64,000 nucleotides of DNA from Mycobacterium sp. JS623 (GTDB lineage: Bacteria; Actinomycetota; Actinomycetes; Mycobacteriales; Mycobacteriaceae), in assembly GCF_000328565.1 (NCBI RefSeq), contig NC_019966.1, positions 372,001-436,000 on the forward strand, given 5' to 3'. A program made the translations under genes and the position numbers. How positions within the stretch are numbered: position 1 is the first letter of the stretch; every line of letters starts with the position of its first letter. Shown piece by piece: positions 60,456-64,000 of this stretch. The notes beneath the pieces are model-generated. The model ran no database searches, was not told the origin of the DNA, and was given only the letters and a program-made list of their open reading frames with translations.

Positions 60456-61123
60456 CGCCGCGTCGGCCCAATGTCGCCGCCGAAGCGGTTCCGGGGCCCA
60501 CCGAGTGGGGTGACACACCCGGCGTCGGCCCATGGCAAGGCCCGCTGCCCGACGACGCGCGCTACGACCCCACGCTGCTGCGAGAGGGCGACACGCGCAA
60601 CGTCGTTGACGCATACCGGTACTGGACGCGCGACGCGATCATCGCCGACATCGACGCACGCAGGCACCCGCTGCACATCGCGATCGAGAACTTCGGCAAC
60701 GACGCGAACATCGGCTCGGTGGTGCGCACGGCGAACGCCTTCGCCGTCGACACCGTGCACATCGTCGGTAGGCGACGCTGGAACCGGCGCGGCGCCATGG
60801 TCACCGATCGCTATCAGCGCCTGTGTCACCACGACACCACCCCCGAACTGTTGGCGTTCGCCGCGGATGCCGGCCTGACCGTCGTCGCCGTCGACAACGT
60901 TCCCGGCGCGGTGCGCATCGAACACACCGCGCTTCCGCGCAATTGCCTGCTGATCTTCGGCCAGGAGGGGCCCGGCATCAGCGATGAGGCAAGGGCGGGC
61001 GCCGCGGTCACGGTGTCCATCGCGCAATTCGGCTCGACCCGCAGCATCAACGCCGGGGTTGCTGCGGGCATCGCCATGCACACCTGGATCACTCAACATG
61101 GGGACATTTCGGCGGCCTGGTAG
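60452..61123 (+). CDS. TrmH/SpoU-type RNA 2'-O-methyltransferase
   Basis: A 223-residue SPOUT methyltransferase. Motif 1 NFGNDANIGSVVRTANAF (near 90), motif 2 LIFGQEGPGISDEA (near 168) and motif 3 SIAQFGSTRSINAGVAAGIAM (near 190, here shown in part) form the knotted SAM site. It methylates a ribose in tRNA or rRNA; the site is unknown. ATG 60452 overlaps the lipoprotein stop. Corresponds to Rv0380c, with a longer N-terminus (first 50 residues include PGPTEWGDTPGVGPW). Confidence 0.88.
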   Translation: MTPRRPNVAAEAVPGPTEWGDTPGVGPWQGPLPDDARYDPTLLREGDTRNVVDAYRYWTRDAIIADIDARRHPLHIAIENFGNDANIGSVVRTANAFAVDTVHIVGRRRWNRRGAMVTDRYQRLCHHDTTPELLAFAADAGLTVVAVDNVPGAVRIEHTALPRNCLLIFGQEGPGISDEARAGAAVTVSIAQFGSTRSINAGVAAGIAMHTWITQHGDISAAW

Positions 61124-61138
61124 GGCAGGATCAACACC

Positions 61139-62242
61139 ATGGATCAGGTATGGGCCAACCGCGCCGCGAGTGCGGAGGCCGCGATTGCCACCCGACATCT
61201 GAAGCGAGTCTGGAAACTGCCTGGGACCCAACTCGGTGTGGTGTCTTGGCCGCCGACGCGGCACGACGCTGAGTTCCGCACGTGGCACTACTGGTGGCAG
61301 GCGCATCTGCTGGACTGTCTGGTCGACGCGCAGGTGCGCGACCCTCAACCCGAGCGAATCATCAAGATAACCAGGCAGATCCGGTCACACCGGCTGCGCA
61401 ACAACTTCTCCTGGGTCAACAACTATTACGACGACATGGCGTGGCTGGCGCTCGCGCTCGAGCGCGCAGGCCGGCTCGCAGGAGTTGAGCGACCGAACGC
61501 ACTGAAAAAACTATCCGAGCAGTTTCTCAACGCATGGGTGCCCGAGGACGGTGGCGGCATCCCGTGGCGCAAACAGGACCAGTTCTTCAACGCGCCCGCC
61601 AACGGGCCCGCCGCGATATTCCTGGCCCGCTACGAAGACCGGCTGCGGCGCGCCCAGCAGATGTCGGACTGGATCGACGAAACCCTCATCGATGCGGACA
61701 CCCACCTGGTGTTCGACGGCATCAAGGCCGGGTCACTGGTGCGCGCCCAGTACACGTATTGCCAGGGCGTGGTGATCGGGCTGGACGTCGAGTTGGCGGC
61801 GCGCACCAAAGATCCCGTGCACGCTGCGCGGGTGCACCGGCTCGTCAAGGCGGTGCGCGACAACATGGCACCCGACGGCATCATCAAGGGGGCTGGCGGC
61901 GGCGACGGCGGTCTGTTCAGCGGCATCCTGGCGCGCTACCTCGCGTTGGTGGTCACCACGCTGCCCGGTGATGCACCCGAAGACGTCGAGGCCCGCGATA
62001 TCGCCCGCACGATCGTGCACACCTCCGCGCAGGCGGCGTGGGACAACCGCCAAAATGTAGATGACCTACCGTTGTTTGCCGCTTTCTGGGAACGCCCAGC
62101 CGAAATCCCCACGGCCGGCGGAAAATCGGCGGAGTTCGTGGGGGGCGCCGTCAACGCCTCCGAGATTGCCGAGCGTGACCTCTCCGTCCAGTTGTCGGGC
62201 TGGATGCTGATGGAGGCCGCCCACACCGTCGCCAACGAGTGA
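61139..62242 (+). CDS. GH76-like alpha-mannanase-family protein
   Basis: A 367-residue all-helical (alpha/alpha)6 barrel protein without a signal peptide. Family features are WHYWWQAHLLDCLVDA (near 45), the FSWVNNYYDDMAW motif with two adjacent Asp (near 95), ALALERAG and the YCQGVVIGLDVELA repeat (near 205). GH76 enzymes cut alpha-1,6-mannan; mycobacterial members such as Rv0365c are candidates for turnover of phosphatidylinositol mannosides or lipomannan. Cytoplasmic location is odd for such a substrate. It starts 15 bp after the TrmH-type gene and overlaps nhaA by 4 bp. Confidence 0.82.
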   Translation: MDQVWANRAASAEAAIATRHLKRVWKLPGTQLGVVSWPPTRHDAEFRTWHYWWQAHLLDCLVDAQVRDPQPERIIKITRQIRSHRLRNNFSWVNNYYDDMAWLALALERAGRLAGVERPNALKKLSEQFLNAWVPEDGGGIPWRKQDQFFNAPANGPAAIFLARYEDRLRRAQQMSDWIDETLIDADTHLVFDGIKAGSLVRAQYTYCQGVVIGLDVELAARTKDPVHAARVHRLVKAVRDNMAPDGIIKGAGGGDGGLFSGILARYLALVVTTLPGDAPEDVEARDIARTIVHTSAQAAWDNRQNVDDLPLFAAFWERPAEIPTAGGKSAEFVGGAVNASEIAERDLSVQLSGWMLMEAAHTVANE

Positions 62243-64000
62243 CGTCGCCCGCCGTTCCCCGCATCGTTCGCATGCTGCCGGGCCGGTTCAGCCGCGATCC
62301 CAAGGCGCCAGGCACGAAGGAAAACTGCGCTGCCGCGCTACTGCTCGCATTCACACTTGCGGCGATTATCTGGGCCAATTCGCCTTGGGCACAGTCTTAT
62401 TGGGCGCTGCTGAACATGCACGTCGGCTTCACGTTCGGCGAGCACACCGCCGAGCTGACGGTCAAGCATCTGATCAACGAAGGCCTGATGACGTTCTTCT
62501 TCTTCATCGTTGGGCTCGAGGTCACCAGTGAGTTCACCATCGGCGAATTGACCGATCGCGCGCGGGCTGCAGTTCCGGTCGTCGCCGCGATCGCAGGCCT
62601 CACCTTGCCCGCCGTCATCTTCCTTGTCTTCAACGCGTCAGGTGAGAACGCGCAGGCGTGGGGTGTTGTCATCTCCACCGACACCGCGTTCCTCATCGGC
62701 GCGCTGGCCATCATCAAACCCAAATACCCTGCCCGACTGCGGATCTTCCTGCTGACTCTGGCGGTCGTCGACGATATCGGCGCGCTCTGCGTGATCGCGC
62801 TGTTCTACTCCGACCGCATCAACGTCGTTCCGCTGGCCGTTTCGGTCGGCCTGATCGCAGCGTTGGCACTGGTCCGGTTCCTGCCTGCGGCCCGCGGCCC
62901 GGCCTATGCGCTCCTCGGCTTTGCGCTGTGGGTTGCGTTGTCCACGGCTGGGGTTCATCCGACTCTGGCCGGTGTCGCCGTCGCGCTGCTGATTCCCGTC
63001 TTCACGCCAGACCGCAGCCAAGTCGAGCAGACCGTCGACATGATTCGCGCTTTCAGGCAGTCGCCCAACTCGCAATACGCCCGCGCCGCCACTCGCGGTC
63101 TACGGGATTCGATTTCGATCAACGAACGCTTGCAGACCACCGTCGGCCCCTACGTGTCCTTTGTCGTGTTGCCGCTGTTCGCGTTGGCCAACGCAGGTGT
63201 GCGGCTCGATGCCGCCAGCGTGATGGCCGCGCTGCACTCGACCCTGACGTGGGGCATCTTCGCCGGCCTGGTGCTCGGGAAGTTCATCGGCATCACGGGT
63301 GCGACGTGGTTCATGCAGCGCACCGGTCTGGGGCGGCTGGCGCCGGGCGGGACGCTGGGCCGGGCGGCCGGTGGTGCCGTGTTGTCCGGAATCGGTTTCA
63401 CCATTTCGCTTTTCATCGTCGACATCGCGATCGCCGAACCGGCACGACAGGATCAGGCGCGGGTCGGGGTGCTGCTGGCCTCGGTCATCGCGTTCCTTGC
63501 CGGCTTGTCGATCTTCCGGCTCATCGACTGGCTCAGCCCGCCGAAACCCGTGGGGCTCAAGCTAATCCGAGACGTCGACCCGGCGCGTGACCACATTCGG
63601 GGCGACCCGCAGGCACCGCTGACACTGGTGGAATACGGCGACTACGAGTGCCCGTTCTGTAGCCGTGCCACCGGTGCGATCGACGAGGTGGCCGAGCACT
63701 TCGGCGCGCGGCTGCGATACGTGTGGCGCCACCTGCCGTTGGAGCGCGTGCACCCTCGCGCATTCGATGCCGCACGGGCGGCGGAGGCGGCGGGTCTGCA
63801 GGGCAAGTACTTCGAGATGGGCAAGATGCTCTTCGCGCATCAGGACGATCTGGAGTGGTCGGATATCTACCGGTACGCCAACGCGATCGACCTCGACCTC
63901 GAGCGGTTCGACCAGGACGTGCGTGTGCATCCGACGAAGGTGCTGCACCGGGTGCAGGACGACGCGCAGGACGCCGAACTGATGGATCTCAACTCGACGC
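62239..64000 (+). CDS. nhaA: NhaA Na+/H+ antiporter fused to a DsbA-like thioredoxin domain (3' end cut)
   Basis: The frame runs off the window; 587 codons are visible. Residues 20-435 are NhaA: FFFFIVGLEV (near 92), ISTDTAFLIGAL with the transport Asp (near 145) and VVDDIGALCVIAL with the Asp pair (near 175). After the last span (DWLSPPKPVG near 433) comes a DsbA/Thioredoxin_4 domain (445 on) with the redox motif YECPFC. NhaA swaps protons for sodium at high pH. The GTG start overlaps the GH76-like stop. The fused redox domain is known in actinobacteria, but what it does for transport is unknown. Confidence 0.92.
   Translation, partial: MTSPAVPRIVRMLPGRFSRDPKAPGTKENCAAALLLAFTLAAIIWANSPWAQSYWALLNMHVGFTFGEHTAELTVKHLINEGLMTFFFFIVGLEVTSEFTIGELTDRARAAVPVVAAIAGLTLPAVIFLVFNASGENAQAWGVVISTDTAFLIGALAIIKPKYPARLRIFLLTLAVVDDIGALCVIALFYSDRINVVPLAVSVGLIAALALVRFLPAARGPAYALLGFALWVALSTAGVHPTLAGVAVALLIPVFTPDRSQVEQTVDMIRAFRQSPNSQYARAATRGLRDSISINERLQTTVGPYVSFVVLPLFALANAGVRLDAASVMAALHSTLTWGIFAGLVLGKFIGITGATWFMQRTGLGRLAPGGTLGRAAGGAVLSGIGFTISLFIVDIAIAEPARQDQARVGVLLASVIAFLAGLSIFRLIDWLSPPKPVGLKLIRDVDPARDHIRGDPQAPLTLVEYGDYECPFCSRATGAIDEVAEHFGARLRYVWRHLPLERVHPRAFDAARAAEAAGLQGKYFEMGKMLFAHQDDLEWSDIYRYANAIDLDLERFDQDVRVHPTKVLHRVQDDAQDAELMDLNST

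Overview
The window is high-GC DNA from a mycobacterium, most likely a rapid grower of the Mycolicibacterium/Mycobacteroides type. Long blocks follow the gene order I recall for M. tuberculosis: Rv0332-Rv0333-rmlA, aspC-Rv0338c-Rv0339c-Rv0340-iniB-iniA-iniC, lpqJ, ansP2, dnaK-grpE-dnaJ1-hspR, and clpB with the neighbours of Rv0380c-Rv0384c. The left edge holds the end of a glycopeptidolipid (GPL) type peptide synthetase locus, which M. tuberculosis lacks. Gene names rest on protein motifs and remembered synteny; no search was run. No tRNA, rRNA, CRISPR array or insertion sequence was seen, and no gap between genes exceeds about 280 bases.

Region 1 (1-15862): the 3' part of an mps1-like NRPS gene, a complete mps2-like NRPS gene ending in a reductase domain, and a Gap-type membrane protein. 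A mycothiol-dependent DinB-like enzyme, a small SnoaL/NTF2-like protein and rmlA (dTDP-rhamnose supply) follow on the same strand. Together they fit synthesis and export of a tetrapeptide amino-alcohol core and supply of a sugar for it.

Region 2 (15816-22448): a YibE/F membrane protein, a crotonase, the aminotransferase AspC and a membrane Fe-S reductase. The reductase has a repeat-bearing tail and two palindromes in front of its gene.

Region 3 (22513-35581), the most unusual part: the isoniazid-inducible ini genes lie inside a larger set. A LuxR-type STAND regulator (IniR-like) is flanked by two Hsp70-like proteins that are membrane-anchored and carry long low-complexity tails. Two tandem IniB-domain proteins, the dynamin-like GTPases IniA and IniC, and two small single-pass proteins with Thr/Ser/Pro-rich tails complete the set. 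Copies of CCCCTA(A/T) recur in three of the promoter regions, and a 15-bp hairpin separates iniB from iniA.

Region 4 (35622-45738): an F420-type luciferase-like oxidoreductase, a small secreted protein, Tpx, a TIGR03085-type protein, the LpqJ-like lipoprotein, an HxExDE metallo-beta-lactamase-fold protein, a large cyclase/AAA/TPR signalling protein with an abutting glycosyltransferase, a small membrane protein and an amino-acid permease.

Region 5 (45845-57814), heat shock: dnaK-grpE-dnaJ-hspR and clpB both carry HspR boxes (HAIR) next to SigH-like promoter motifs. Between them lie an aldose-epimerase/globin-reductase/membrane-protein operon, a divergent TetR regulator, a second Gap-like protein and a small secreted protein.

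Region 6 (57893-64000): an Rv0383c-like membrane protein, a short-chain dehydrogenase, a lipoprotein, a TrmH-type rRNA/tRNA methyltransferase, a GH76-like protein and an NhaA antiporter fused to a DsbA-like domain, cut by the window end.
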